From: Planctomycetota bacterium | GTDB taxonomy: Bacteria > Planctomycetota > SZUA-567 > JAFGGJ01 | NCBI GenBank assembly: GCA_016930595.1 | Contig: JAFGGJ010000022.1 | Span: forward strand, 17,151-81,150 | Direction of reading: 5' to 3' | Length of the DNA: 64,000 nucleotides | Shown here: one piece after another, positions 27,215 through 35,504 of the stretch | Layout of the letters: the number at the start of each line of letters is the position of its first letter | Position numbering within the stretch: position 1 is the stretch's first letter | The notes under the pieces: model-generated | Databases searched by the model: none | Seen by the model: only the letters and a program-made list of their open reading frames with translations | What the model was told of the DNA's origin: nothing | Made by a program: the position numbers and the translations under genes

Positions 27215-28977
27215 CGGGCGACTCTTCGCCTGTCTGGGTCGTCCCCGGAACGGATGAGGGATCAATCCGGGGCATACAGGATTCGGCGGGCGTCAGCAGG
27301 CTGGTTGCAAGGGTGCTGGCGGCGCGGAAGCTGACGCTTCCCGGAGACGTGGCGAAGTTCACCCGCTGTTCGATTTCGGATCTTTCCGCCCCGTCCCTGC
27401 TTTCGGGCATGGAAGAGGCGGCCGGCCGGATAGCCGGGGCCATTGAGAAGCGCGAAAAAATAACGATCTTCGGTGACTACGATGTCGATGGCATAACAGC
27501 GACGGCTCTCATGCGGGGGGCATTGAAGCGGCTGGGAGCGTCTCCCGGTGTTTACATCCCGCACCGTACAATAGAAGGTTATGGCCCGAACCCTGACGCA
27601 ATGCGGGAAATAGTACAGTCGGGGGCCGGGCTGGTCATTACCGTCGACTGCGGCGTGAAGGCCGTGGCCGAGGCGGATATACTGCGTGAGGCCGGCGTGG
27701 ACCTGGTGATAACGGATCATCACCACGCCGGGGACGAACTCCCGCACGCCTGCGCCATAGTCAATCCAAGGATGTCGCCGGATTTTCCGACCAAGGACAT
27801 AGCGGGCGTGGCCGTGGCTTTCTACCTTGCCTGGGCGCTGGGGGACAGGATATTCGGCAAGGGGAACATCGGTCCCCGCTACCGCGAATACCTGACGAAT
27901 TCCATAGAGCTCGTGGCCCTCGGCACGATAGCGGACGTCGTCCCGCTGCTGGGCGAAAACCGCCTCTTGGCGGGTTATGGATTGAAGAAAATGGCGCGTT
28001 CGGGCATTCCGGGCATAAGGGCGCTCATAGAAGTGGCGCGGCTGCGTGACAAGGAACTCGGCGCCATGAACGTGGCCTTCGGGCTCGCACCGCGGATCAA
28101 CGCCGCGGGGCGCATCGGACATGCCCTCCAGGCGCTCGACCTGCTGAACACGGAAGACGATACGGAAGCCTCTGAAGTGGCGCAATTCCTGGATGCGACC
28201 AACCGCAAGAGGCAGCGCATAGAGGACAAGATCCTCGGTGAACTGCTGGAAAAGCTTCCGGAGGAAACGCCGCCGCACGCCATCGTGTCGGCCCACGACG
28301 GATGGCACGCCGGTGTTATCGGGATAGTGGCCAGCCGTGTCTGTGAGAAGTTCAACCGTCCGGCGGCGCTGGTTTCGTTCCAGAACGGGGATGCCGGGCG
28401 CGGGTCGGCGCGTTCGCCCCAGGGCTTCGATCTGTATGCGGCGCTCAGCGAAGTCGCCGGGCATTTCGAATCGTTCGGCGGGCACGAATACGCGGCGGGG
28501 TTTGCTATAAGGCGTGAGAACTACGGGGCGTTCCGGCGGGATTTCGAGGAAGTCTCGGCGAGAATGATAGCCGAGAACCCTCCCCGGCCGCTCCTCCACA
28601 CCGACGGCGTCTTCCCGCCGGAAGAACTTACCCTCGAAAACGTCTCCGACCTGAGCATGCTTGAGCCCTACGGGGAAGGGAACCCTGAACCGGTGGGCGT
28701 TATGACGGATGTGGCGCCTGTCGGGAACGTGCGTCTCATGGGTTCCACGCAGAAGCATATCAGTTTCATGGCGAAAGCGGGCGGCAGGATGTTCCGGGTG
28801 GTGGGGTTCGGCAAGGTGGACAAGGTGAGTCTTATAGAAAGCGGCTCAAGACTCGAGATGGCAGTCCGGCCCGACCTGAATACTTTCAGGGGCGAGACGA
28901 ACGTCGAGCTGTATCTGCAGGCGGTGCGTCCGGCGGGCGGCAGGCGAAAGCGGAACACGGGCACGGAGGGCGATTGA
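27172..28977 (+). CDS. recJ: Single-stranded-DNA-specific exonuclease RecJ
   Basis: 601-residue 5'-3' single-strand exonuclease of the DHH superfamily, acting in recombination and mismatch/base-excision repair. Metal-binding motifs are in place: FGDYDVDGITATA near residue 103, the DHH motif TDHHHAGDELPHA near residue 182, then NPRM, and in the DHHA1 domain the GxGRGS-type element (GDAGRGSARS) and FGGHEYAAGF near residue 440. A C-terminal OB-like region follows. The ATG at 27172 overlaps the upstream gene by 43 bases. The length is normal for the family. Confidence 0.95.
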   Translation: MAGLPLRESPGRKLTGDSSPVWVVPGTDEGSIRGIQDSAGVSRLVARVLAARKLTLPGDVAKFTRCSISDLSAPSLLSGMEEAAGRIAGAIEKREKITIFGDYDVDGITATALMRGALKRLGASPGVYIPHRTIEGYGPNPDAMREIVQSGAGLVITVDCGVKAVAEADILREAGVDLVITDHHHAGDELPHACAIVNPRMSPDFPTKDIAGVAVAFYLAWALGDRIFGKGNIGPRYREYLTNSIELVALGTIADVVPLLGENRLLAGYGLKKMARSGIPGIRALIEVARLRDKELGAMNVAFGLAPRINAAGRIGHALQALDLLNTEDDTEASEVAQFLDATNRKRQRIEDKILGELLEKLPEETPPHAIVSAHDGWHAGVIGIVASRVCEKFNRPAALVSFQNGDAGRGSARSPQGFDLYAALSEVAGHFESFGGHEYAAGFAIRRENYGAFRRDFEEVSARMIAENPPRPLLHTDGVFPPEELTLENVSDLSMLEPYGEGNPEPVGVMTDVAPVGNVRLMGSTQKHISFMAKAGGRMFRVVGFGKVDKVSLIESGSRLEMAVRPDLNTFRGETNVELYLQAVRPAGGRRKRNTGTEGD

Positions 28978-29564
28978 ACCCGGTCACGCACTTCCTGGTC
29001 AGTTGGGATATCGCCGGTGCCGGCGAAACCATGCGCAGGGACCGGTGGCTCATAACGATATCAGGCGTTATCCCCGACCTTGATGGGCTGGGCGCCATAG
29101 CCGAACTCGCGACGCGCCATAGCGAACGGCCTCTCCTGTGGTTCACGCGGTTCCATCACATCCTGTGTCACAACATCGGCTTTGGGCTGGCGCTGGCGGT
29201 CGCGGTGTTTCTGCTGGCCAGGGAAAAGATAAGGACGCTGTTGTTTGCGGTCGGGGTGTTCCACCTCCACCTGTTGTGTGACATAATTGGCGCCCGGGGG
29301 CCGGACGGCAGCCAGTGGCCCGTGCCTTATCTCCTGCCCTTTTCGGATCGATGGTATCTGGCGGTGGGCTGGCAGTGGGAGCTGGTATCGTGGCAGAATA
29401 CGCTCGTTACGGCAGCGGCGCTTGTGGCGATGTTCTACATGGCTTGGCGAAAAGGATATTCACCCCTGGAGCTCATGCCGTGGAACATCGATGCCAGGTT
29501 CACCGCCGCCTTGCGGAGACGCTTCGGGGCGCCGTCCGGCGCCGCTGCGGGTGATGAACGGTAA
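28974..29564 (+). CDS. Membrane-bound metal-dependent hydrolase (DUF457/YdjM type)
   Basis: 196 residues starting at a TTG that overlaps the recJ stop as TTGA. Conserved polar residues within hydrophobic helices fit the DUF457 family: NPVTHFLVSW at the N-terminus, SGVIPDLDGLG near residue 40, HHILCHNIGFG near residue 62, and HLHLLCDIIGARGPDG near residue 95. These His/Asp motifs likely bind a metal, as in phospholipase-C-like hydrolases. The cell location is the inner membrane. Its coupling to recJ is positional only. Confidence 0.82.
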   Translation: MNPVTHFLVSWDIAGAGETMRRDRWLITISGVIPDLDGLGAIAELATRHSERPLLWFTRFHHILCHNIGFGLALAVAVFLLAREKIRTLLFAVGVFHLHLLCDIIGARGPDGSQWPVPYLLPFSDRWYLAVGWQWELVSWQNTLVTAAALVAMFYMAWRKGYSPLELMPWNIDARFTAALRRRFGAPSGAAAGDER

Positions 29565-29575
29565 GTCCGGGGGGA

Positions 29576-30376
29576 TCAGAAGCGGTATTCCGCGTTCAGC
29601 GTAAAGACCGTGTCATTGTTCACGCCGCCGATTTCAGCGCCGAACCCCAGGCCGTTTTCAAGCCTGTAATTGCCGAAGCCTATGAACTGGTCGTCATCCG
29701 TCGTGAAACGAATCCCCGCGGAGACGTGGCGGTCGAAGTAGTACTCTACTTCCACGTAGACCCCGTCGTCGACGGCTACGTCGCCGCCGTTTATCCTGAA
29801 GCCGGCCTCCAGGAACAGGGATCCGCCGCCTTCCACGTTTACGGCCCACTTGAAGTGGGGATACACGCTGTTTATGTCTACGTTGTTGAAATCGGAAAAG
29901 GTCACGTCCAAGCCGGCGGCCATCTCTTCGGAGAAGTAGTAGTCAGACCCGATCGTCAGGGAAAAATAGTCCTCGGCGAACTCGATGCCGGCCCGGAGCG
30001 GCAGCATGTCCTGCACCATGTACCTGGCTCCGAACCCCAGCAGGGACGTGCCGTCCAGATCGGAATATTCGGCGCGCAGGCAGTTTTCGTGCTGCAGGAA
30101 ATCATGCAGGCCTATCGGCGTGGGGCCGTTGTCCACGTCTTCAAGATACAGCGTGTACGTCGCGCTGAAAACGTTGGCGTTGGCGTCCGAATACCTGGTG
30201 AATGCCACTTCAACCATGTTCCTGTATTCAGCCTGCCCGCCCGCGCTGGGCAGCACGTCGGATATCCGGGTGGCGGGCAGCGTGCCCGTGGGGATTGGAA
30301 CCAGGGCGCTCCCGTTGTCTCCCGAGCAGCCCATGAAACCAGCCAGTATCAGAACCAGGAGAAAGCGTCCGTGCAT
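29576..30376 (-). CDS. Lipoprotein with outer-membrane beta-barrel-like domain
   Basis: 266 residues from ATG 30376 (GGGGAG upstream; the in-frame start at 30400 is not supported). The signal peptide ends at a lipobox (LAGFMGCSGD, Cys about residue 17). The rest alternates hydrophobic and polar residues in strands of 9-11, with many aromatic ends, and closes with Tyr-Arg-Phe (FTLNAEYRF), typical of 8-12 stranded barrels. A lipid-anchored barrel is unusual; alternatively the Cys is incidental. No family recognised. It is convergent with the DUF457 gene. Confidence 0.7.
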   Translation of the reverse strand: MHGRFLLVLILAGFMGCSGDNGSALVPIPTGTLPATRISDVLPSAGGQAEYRNMVEVAFTRYSDANANVFSATYTLYLEDVDNGPTPIGLHDFLQHENCLRAEYSDLDGTSLLGFGARYMVQDMLPLRAGIEFAEDYFSLTIGSDYYFSEEMAAGLDVTFSDFNNVDINSVYPHFKWAVNVEGGGSLFLEAGFRINGGDVAVDDGVYVEVEYYFDRHVSAGIRFTTDDDQFIGFGNYRLENGLGFGAEIGGVNNDTVFTLNAEYRF

Positions 30377-30464
30377 AGTACAACACTCCCCAAAATGCAA
30401 ACGCCCCCCGGTTGAGCATGTTATCGGACTATCCGCAGCGATACTTTAATGCTTGTAAATGAAG

Positions 30465-30492
30465 ATGTTATATGCACAGATGGACAAGTCAA
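30465..30492 (-). promoter_or_regulatory. Weak candidate promoter for barrel-like lipoprotein
   Basis: On the minus strand: TTGACT (30492-30487), 16-base spacer, TAACAT (30470-30465), with an overlapping TATAAC two bases earlier. It lies in the AT-rich part of the intergenic region, giving a leader of about 80 bases. Confidence 0.3.
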
Positions 30493-30870
30493 CACAAATT
30501 ATCCAAAAAAATCCCTTAAATATTCCTAATATCTGCGCCGGAATGTGCGTCTACCTGAATTCAGCCGGCGTAGAGAACGCGTCCGGCAGGAGGGCTCTGA
30601 CGGGCGGCTCCCCAACAGAGGCGTGTTTGTGGAAATGCGTTCACGGCGGCTCCGGGGCCATGCCGTAAAAATACACTTCGCTCGCGATGACGCAGGCGGA
30701 GTTGTTGAAACGGGGAGGAAATCGTTCCTCGGCGCGGCCCCGGGGTTACGCTGGAAGCATGTTCGTCGTTGCCGATACGCCTTGTGCCCGCGTGTTTCCG
30801 GCGCGGCTTTGCGGCGCGGTGCGTCTGGAGTCGGGAACGCGCGCAAAAACCGGTGTAATGGATTTGGGGG

Positions 30871-30899
30871 TTGACATTTGCGCGTTTTTTGGTTACGAT
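30871..30899 (+). promoter_or_regulatory. Sigma70-type promoter for the PilM/secretin operon
   Basis: Perfect TTGACA (30871-30876), 17-base spacer, TACGAT (30894-30899; 4 of 6). It gives a leader of about 75 bases before the pilM start and is the best promoter in the window. Confidence 0.75.
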
Positions 30900-30979
30900 A
30901 GCTGGGCTGTGCTTTCTTGTGCCCGAGGTCCGCGCCGGGCTTGGTGTGATTTTGCGGCTGGCAACTAGAAGGGACCGTG

Positions 30980-32875
30980 ATGGCCAGTATTGTTTGGGGG
31001 ATCGATATCGGTACGAGCGCCGTCAAAGTGGCCAAGGCCAGGCGGGGCAGTGGCGGTGTCGAAATTCTCGACTTCGATATCCTCGAAATACCCTTTGACG
31101 AGAACGAGGAAACCCGGCCCGAAAGGGTGAAGCAGACGCTCATGAACGCCGTGGCGCGCAAGGCCATTGCGTCGGCTCCGGTGTACGTCAGCATCCCGGG
31201 CGGCCAGACGTTCTTCCGCCCCTTTACCCTCCCTACCGTCGAAGAGCGGCGCGTGCCGGAAATAGTTCAGTACGAGGCCAGGCAGCAGATCCCCTTCCCG
31301 TTCGAGGAGATACTTTGGGGGTATCAGCACCAGATGACTCCCGAAGGCGAAATGCAGGTGCGCCTCGTCGCCGTCAGGCGGGATGACGTGGCCGCCATGC
31401 TGGAAATGATGAAGTCCATCGGCCTCAACGTCGAAGGCCTCGTGGCCGCTCCCGTGGCGCTTTTCAACTTCGCCGCGTACGAGTACACGACGGACGTGAC
31501 CACGCTGGTCCTCGACTGCGGCGCCAAGATGACCGATTTCCTGGTCATGGAGGGAGGGGCTTTCTGGTTCAGGCCTCTCACCGTCGGCGTGGAGGAAATG
31601 ACACGCACGCTCAAGCAGAAATTCCGCATCAGCCAGGAAGAAGCTGAGAACATCCTGTTCAAGATGGACAGGTCCAAGCAGGCGGAAAAAATGTTCCAGG
31701 TCATCGAGCCGGTCATCAGGAACCTGGCCGGCGACATCCAGAGATCACTGGGCTATTACAAGAGTCTTTCCCATAACGTGCGCGTCGAAAAAGTCGTCGG
31801 GCTGGGCGGCGCCTTCCGTATGCCGCAGATACGCGAGTACGTCGGCAGGATGCTCGGCCAGGACGTGGACATACCGACGAGCGCCGTCAGGTTTACCGCC
31901 GCCCCGGGTCTGGACGCCGGCTGGCTGAACGAGGAAGTCGGCTCCATGGCCGTTGCCCTGGGGCTGACCGTGCAGGGACTGGGACTCGCGCGCGCCAACA
32001 TCAACTTGTTGCCGGAAAACGTCGTGCACGACAAGATGATGAAGCGCAAAAGGCCGTGGGCGGTCGTTGGCGCGTTGGCGCTTCTCGCCGCTGTCATGTT
32101 CTCCTATTTTGTGCAGGGCAAGGTTTTGGCCGGTTACAAGGAAGATGTTCACCGTGCCGACAGCATCATCACCGAACGGAACGGCCTGACGGCAAAACAC
32201 GACGCCGTGATAAAAGAGATCGCTCCGCTGGAAGGCAGGCTGGAATTCTATTCCAGGATCGGCCGGGATCGCGGCTGGTACGTCGATTGCCTCGACAAGC
32301 TCAACAAGACGCTGCTGAAGATCGACCCGAGAACCAACCCGCTCAGTGAAAAGCAGCCCGATATCTACGTCAAGCAGGTGTACATGTCGAGGTTCCCGGC
32401 GGACGTCTGCATGCGGCCGCTTGAAAAGGACCCCGCTGAGCTGATCGAAAAGGATGAAAGAGGCCGTACTCCGGCCGGCCCGGTTTTCCCCGGAACGGCG
32501 ACCGTCCCGACGTTTGGACAACCCGGTGCCAAGGGCGGGGAAACAGGGGCCGGGGCGGTCGATTCGCCCATGGAAGTGGTCATGCTCGCCGAAATCCGGG
32601 GTGAAAAGGAAGCCGAAGAAGCCCCGATAGATCCGGCCATCAGGTTGCGCGACGAACTCCTCAAGGTCGAATGCTTCCAGGGCGTCGACGTCGAAGGCGG
32701 CTGGAAGGATTACCGCAAGATCGATATGAAATACAAGGATTATCTCCTTGAGGAGGAAAAGAGGAAAAAGGGTGAGCCGCATAAGATCGTTACCCGTCCC
32801 TACCGCATGTTCAAGATGAGATGGCGCTATGACGACGGCACGGACAGGCGGCCCAAGGAGGATAAGAAACCATAG
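30980..32875 (+). CDS. pilM: PilM-PilN fusion, pilus/secretion assembly platform
   Basis: 631 residues from ATG 30980 (a GTG at 30977 is one codon earlier; AAGGG precedes both). Residues 1-340 are an actin-like PilM/SHS2-type ATP-binding domain (WGIDIGTSAVKVAKA, then VLDCGAKMTDF and VVGLGGAF as nucleotide-contact loops). INLLPENVV near residue 341 is the conserved PilN N-terminal peptide that PilM normally grips, followed at once by a transmembrane helix (about 359-382) and a periplasmic PilN-like coiled-coil/ferredoxin-like region. The two proteins are therefore fused. The C-terminal 150 residues contain a Pro-rich linker. It heads a long operon with the genes at 32930, 34018, 35505 and 38431. 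Confidence 0.88.
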   Translation: MASIVWGIDIGTSAVKVAKARRGSGGVEILDFDILEIPFDENEETRPERVKQTLMNAVARKAIASAPVYVSIPGGQTFFRPFTLPTVEERRVPEIVQYEARQQIPFPFEEILWGYQHQMTPEGEMQVRLVAVRRDDVAAMLEMMKSIGLNVEGLVAAPVALFNFAAYEYTTDVTTLVLDCGAKMTDFLVMEGGAFWFRPLTVGVEEMTRTLKQKFRISQEEAENILFKMDRSKQAEKMFQVIEPVIRNLAGDIQRSLGYYKSLSHNVRVEKVVGLGGAFRMPQIREYVGRMLGQDVDIPTSAVRFTAAPGLDAGWLNEEVGSMAVALGLTVQGLGLARANINLLPENVVHDKMMKRKRPWAVVGALALLAAVMFSYFVQGKVLAGYKEDVHRADSIITERNGLTAKHDAVIKEIAPLEGRLEFYSRIGRDRGWYVDCLDKLNKTLLKIDPRTNPLSEKQPDIYVKQVYMSRFPADVCMRPLEKDPAELIEKDERGRTPAGPVFPGTATVPTFGQPGAKGGETGAGAVDSPMEVVMLAEIRGEKEAEEAPIDPAIRLRDELLKVECFQGVDVEGGWKDYRKIDMKYKDYLLEEEKRKKGEPHKIVTRPYRMFKMRWRYDDGTDRRPKEDKKP

Positions 32876-32929
32876 GAATGTGAATAACCCGACGGAGACT
32901 TCACGCCGATTGGCGATGGGAGACATGAC

Positions 32930-33994
32930 GTGGAAGGCTTGAAGAAGAATATCTTCTGGGTGCTGATAGCGGTGGTGGTTGTCGGCGCCGGTATTTTCTG
33001 GGCCCTGGGCGTCTACCTGAAGCAGGACGAGGTCGAGACCGAAAAGGGCCAGTACACCCGGAAACTGGGCGAACTGGACAACATTGCTGCCAAGCTGGAC
33101 GAAAAGGTGAAAAACCAGAGCGATATCGACAAGGCCGCCGAACAGCTCAACTCCCTCCAGAAAATGCAGCAGGGCATAAGGGAACGTCTCGAAGTATCCT
33201 ACGACGACCGGATGAATCCTGTAAAGGTCGGTATGAACCCCGACATACGCCCCGCCAGCTTCACCCCTCAGCCCGACCTGAACGACCTCACGCTCTTCAG
33301 ACGCTGGATTGACGACAAGTACAGCATGCTGATGGCCGAGGCGAAAACCAACGGAATGATTGTCCGCAACGAGGGGCCCAAGACCCTTGGCCAGACCGCA
33401 CTCGACGATATCAACCAGATGAATATCCACACCGTCCTCAAACAGTATGTTATCCTTCGCGAAATTTACGCTGTTCTGGGTTCCGTAAAGGTCAATGTGG
33501 CCGCCGTGGAAACCGACCCGGATACCCGCGACGAACGTCCGGTCATTCAGGCGAGGGGTGTCCAGATACTGGAAAGATTTGAATTCCTTACCGCAGATGA
33601 GCTTAAACAGCGCCGCCTCAACAGGCCGGGTGCCATGACCATGGGCGTGGATGAAGATCCCCCGGCCATGGCCGAACCTTTTGAAAAACACGGCTTCGAA
33701 ATCGAATTCGTGGCTCACTATTCGGCCGTGCCCGAAATCCTCAGGCGGCTTATAGCTACTAGCAAGTTCTTCCTGGTTGTCAAGAGAATGGACATAAGAC
33801 GGCAGCCCCAGGATTTCGGCAGCAGCCGCGGCGGCGCCTATGCCAGCCGCAGAAGAACCCAGTCGTCGGCCGAAGTCATGGAATTGAGAAATACGCGTGA
33901 ATGGGAAGCCCCAACGGTCGTAGTCCTTGAATGCCAGGTCTATGAATTCAGCAAGTTTGCCGAGACGGCCGAGGCGCCGGGCAACCAGAGATAA
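32930..33994 (+). CDS. PilO-like inner-membrane protein (Amuc_1100-like position)
   Basis: 354 residues from GTG 32930 with GGGAG 7 bases upstream. The N-terminal transmembrane helix (about 8-30) is followed by a coiled coil (about residues 35-90) and alpha/beta segments, the layout of PilO. In Akkermansia a protein of this layout, Amuc_1100, sits next to PilM- and secretin-like genes; the gene order here matches, but similarity is judged by architecture only. A helix-sheet block near residue 255 (FEIEFVAHYSAVPEILRRL) resembles the PilO ferredoxin-like fold. It would pair with the PilN part of the previous protein. Confidence 0.72.
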   Translation: MEGLKKNIFWVLIAVVVVGAGIFWALGVYLKQDEVETEKGQYTRKLGELDNIAAKLDEKVKNQSDIDKAAEQLNSLQKMQQGIRERLEVSYDDRMNPVKVGMNPDIRPASFTPQPDLNDLTLFRRWIDDKYSMLMAEAKTNGMIVRNEGPKTLGQTALDDINQMNIHTVLKQYVILREIYAVLGSVKVNVAAVETDPDTRDERPVIQARGVQILERFEFLTADELKQRRLNRPGAMTMGVDEDPPAMAEPFEKHGFEIEFVAHYSAVPEILRRLIATSKFFLVVKRMDIRRQPQDFGSSRGGAYASRRRTQSSAEVMELRNTREWEAPTVVVLECQVYEFSKFAETAEAPGNQR

Positions 33995-34017
33995 ATTGAA
34001 GCAGGAAAGGGCCTTTA

Positions 34018-35388
34018 ATGAAGGACCTTGTACTTAGGCACGGCGAGAAAATTGTCGTTATCTTTGTTATCGTTTTGTGTGCATATTGGATTTCCACCGA
34101 CCTGCAGAGTTACAGGACGGAATCCGGCAAGGGCGGCGAGGTCGATCGGAAAATCAAGATAATCCGGGACTATATCGATACCCATCAGGCCAAGTCCGTT
34201 GCCATTGTGGGCTACGATCGCAAGCTTGCCGAGACGGTCAACGTGGCGTCGGGCCAGCAGTTGGCGGCGATACCCCCCAGGATCTTCTTCCCCCAGGTGA
34301 AGAAAGGCGAACAGATACCCATCGACATGGCCTTTGGCAAGCTCGCTGTCCCGGCGGATGTGAAAAGCACCGCAGAACGGGGCCAGGTGGAGGTTAAATG
34401 GGTCCTGAACGGCACTTCGAGGATGTTCGACGATGTCGGCTTTGTAGTCCCGGCCGTGAACGTCTGTAAACCCGTGGAATTTCATGTGTACCGCTGGGAT
34501 GAACAGGTCGACGCCGTTGTCCCGGACAAACCCTACAAGGTGATCCCCGCCGACTGGCCCGAAAGGCGCACCGAAGGTGATACCCCGGCTTCTCCCGCCG
34601 CCGCATTGATGACTAACCCCACCGGCATGGGCGCCGGCGCCTTCGCGGGCGCTGCCGCCGAAGGCGAGGATGGTGTAAAGAAGGCTTACTCATTTACCGA
34701 TAATCAGGTAGAGCCTATGACTACGTATAGTTACCGCGTACGGGTCAAGGCCAGAGTTTACACGAAGGACGAATGGTTCGGACCCGGAAAGAAAGGCATG
34801 ATACTCACACCCGACAATATTACTCAGGTCGTTGAGGACGGAACCCAATTCTGGATGTCCGGCCTGTCTGTCATTGCATCCGCCACGACCCCCACCAACA
34901 TAATGATCTTTTACAAGGGGTCCACGGGCCAGGGTCAGGCCAAGCAGGCCCAAATTAATGTAATGCGCTGGAACGGCAAGGAATCCGCCTGGGGAAAGGG
35001 CAAGGCTATTGTAGCTGAACGGCAGAAGATTGTCGGTGTCAGAAGACTGCCGGGTATCGGCGTCGGGACCGAGGAAATCGATTCCGGATACGAACTTGTG
35101 GAAATCGTTGAGGAAGAGCGTACCAGGAAGGAAGAAGTCATCGAATGGGAACTCGGCCCGGACGGCAAACCGGTCAAGACCACCGTTGTCAGGGAAAGAA
35201 AATACCTGTTCCAGGGCGTGAAAGTGAAAGAAGTCACCACCGGGAAAATTGATGAACTGGAGATCTTCCGGGGCAAGGAGGAAAATGTGCTTTCATCGCC
35301 TGCCGGCAGTCCCGTGGGCGCAACCACTCCTCCTGCCGGCCGCGGCGACAGTGGCGGCGGAGAAGAGTTGATTAGAGGTATTCGGTGA
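34018..35388 (+). CDS. Inner-membrane pilus-system protein (Amuc_1099-like, possibly PilP role)
   Basis: 456 residues from ATG 34018 (CAGGAAAGG upstream). A single N-terminal transmembrane helix (residues about 11-30) with a short cytoplasmic start is followed by a periplasmic beta-rich region, an Ala/Gly-rich linker near residue 200, and a charged C-terminus. The central segment, MTTYSYRVRVKARVYTKDEWF, looks like a fibronectin-type strand pair. Its place between the PilO-like protein and a secretin suggests a PilP-like link to the secretin. The Akkermansia comparison is by gene order and is tentative. Confidence 0.6.
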   Translation: MKDLVLRHGEKIVVIFVIVLCAYWISTDLQSYRTESGKGGEVDRKIKIIRDYIDTHQAKSVAIVGYDRKLAETVNVASGQQLAAIPPRIFFPQVKKGEQIPIDMAFGKLAVPADVKSTAERGQVEVKWVLNGTSRMFDDVGFVVPAVNVCKPVEFHVYRWDEQVDAVVPDKPYKVIPADWPERRTEGDTPASPAAALMTNPTGMGAGAFAGAAAEGEDGVKKAYSFTDNQVEPMTTYSYRVRVKARVYTKDEWFGPGKKGMILTPDNITQVVEDGTQFWMSGLSVIASATTPTNIMIFYKGSTGQGQAKQAQINVMRWNGKESAWGKGKAIVAERQKIVGVRRLPGIGVGTEEIDSGYELVEIVEEERTRKEEVIEWELGPDGKPVKTTVVRERKYLFQGVKVKEVTTGKIDELEIFRGKEENVLSSPAGSPVGATTPPAGRGDSGGGEELIRGIR

Positions 35389-35504
35389 CAGGGCCGGAGT
35401 GCCGGCTCCGAAACGGCGGAAAGGACAACCGCAGGACGGCGATAAAAAATTTCTAATAAACGGCGTCCTGTTTGCATCAGTAGTACTGACAGGAGGAACT
35501 GCCG

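Larger units (their letters stand above)
30377..30979 (+). other. Gene-free stretch between divergent genes
   Basis: About 600 bases with no convincing gene. The left part (30430-30540) is clearly AT-richer than the genome around it, with A-runs and CCTTAAATATT-type sequence. The right part is GC-rich and ends in the promoter of the pilM operon. ORFs here are short, have poor codon use and lack ribosome binding sites. It may hold regulatory sites for both flanking genes. Confidence 0.7.

Noticed and set aside
30515..30540. dif-like sequence in the AT-rich intergenic region
   Set aside because: Only about 11 of 24 positions agree with the proteobacterial dif consensus and the XerD arm is poor. 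Not distinguishable from chance by eye.
30545..30874. 109-residue ORF in the gene-free stretch
   Set aside because: Arg-rich, no ribosome binding site, no recognisable domain, and it runs up to the operon promoter.
31745..33718. 657-residue reverse ORF across pilM and the PilO-like gene
   Set aside because: GC-rich codon use of the real genes keeps the antisense frame open. It spans two genes and their gap, so it is not coding.
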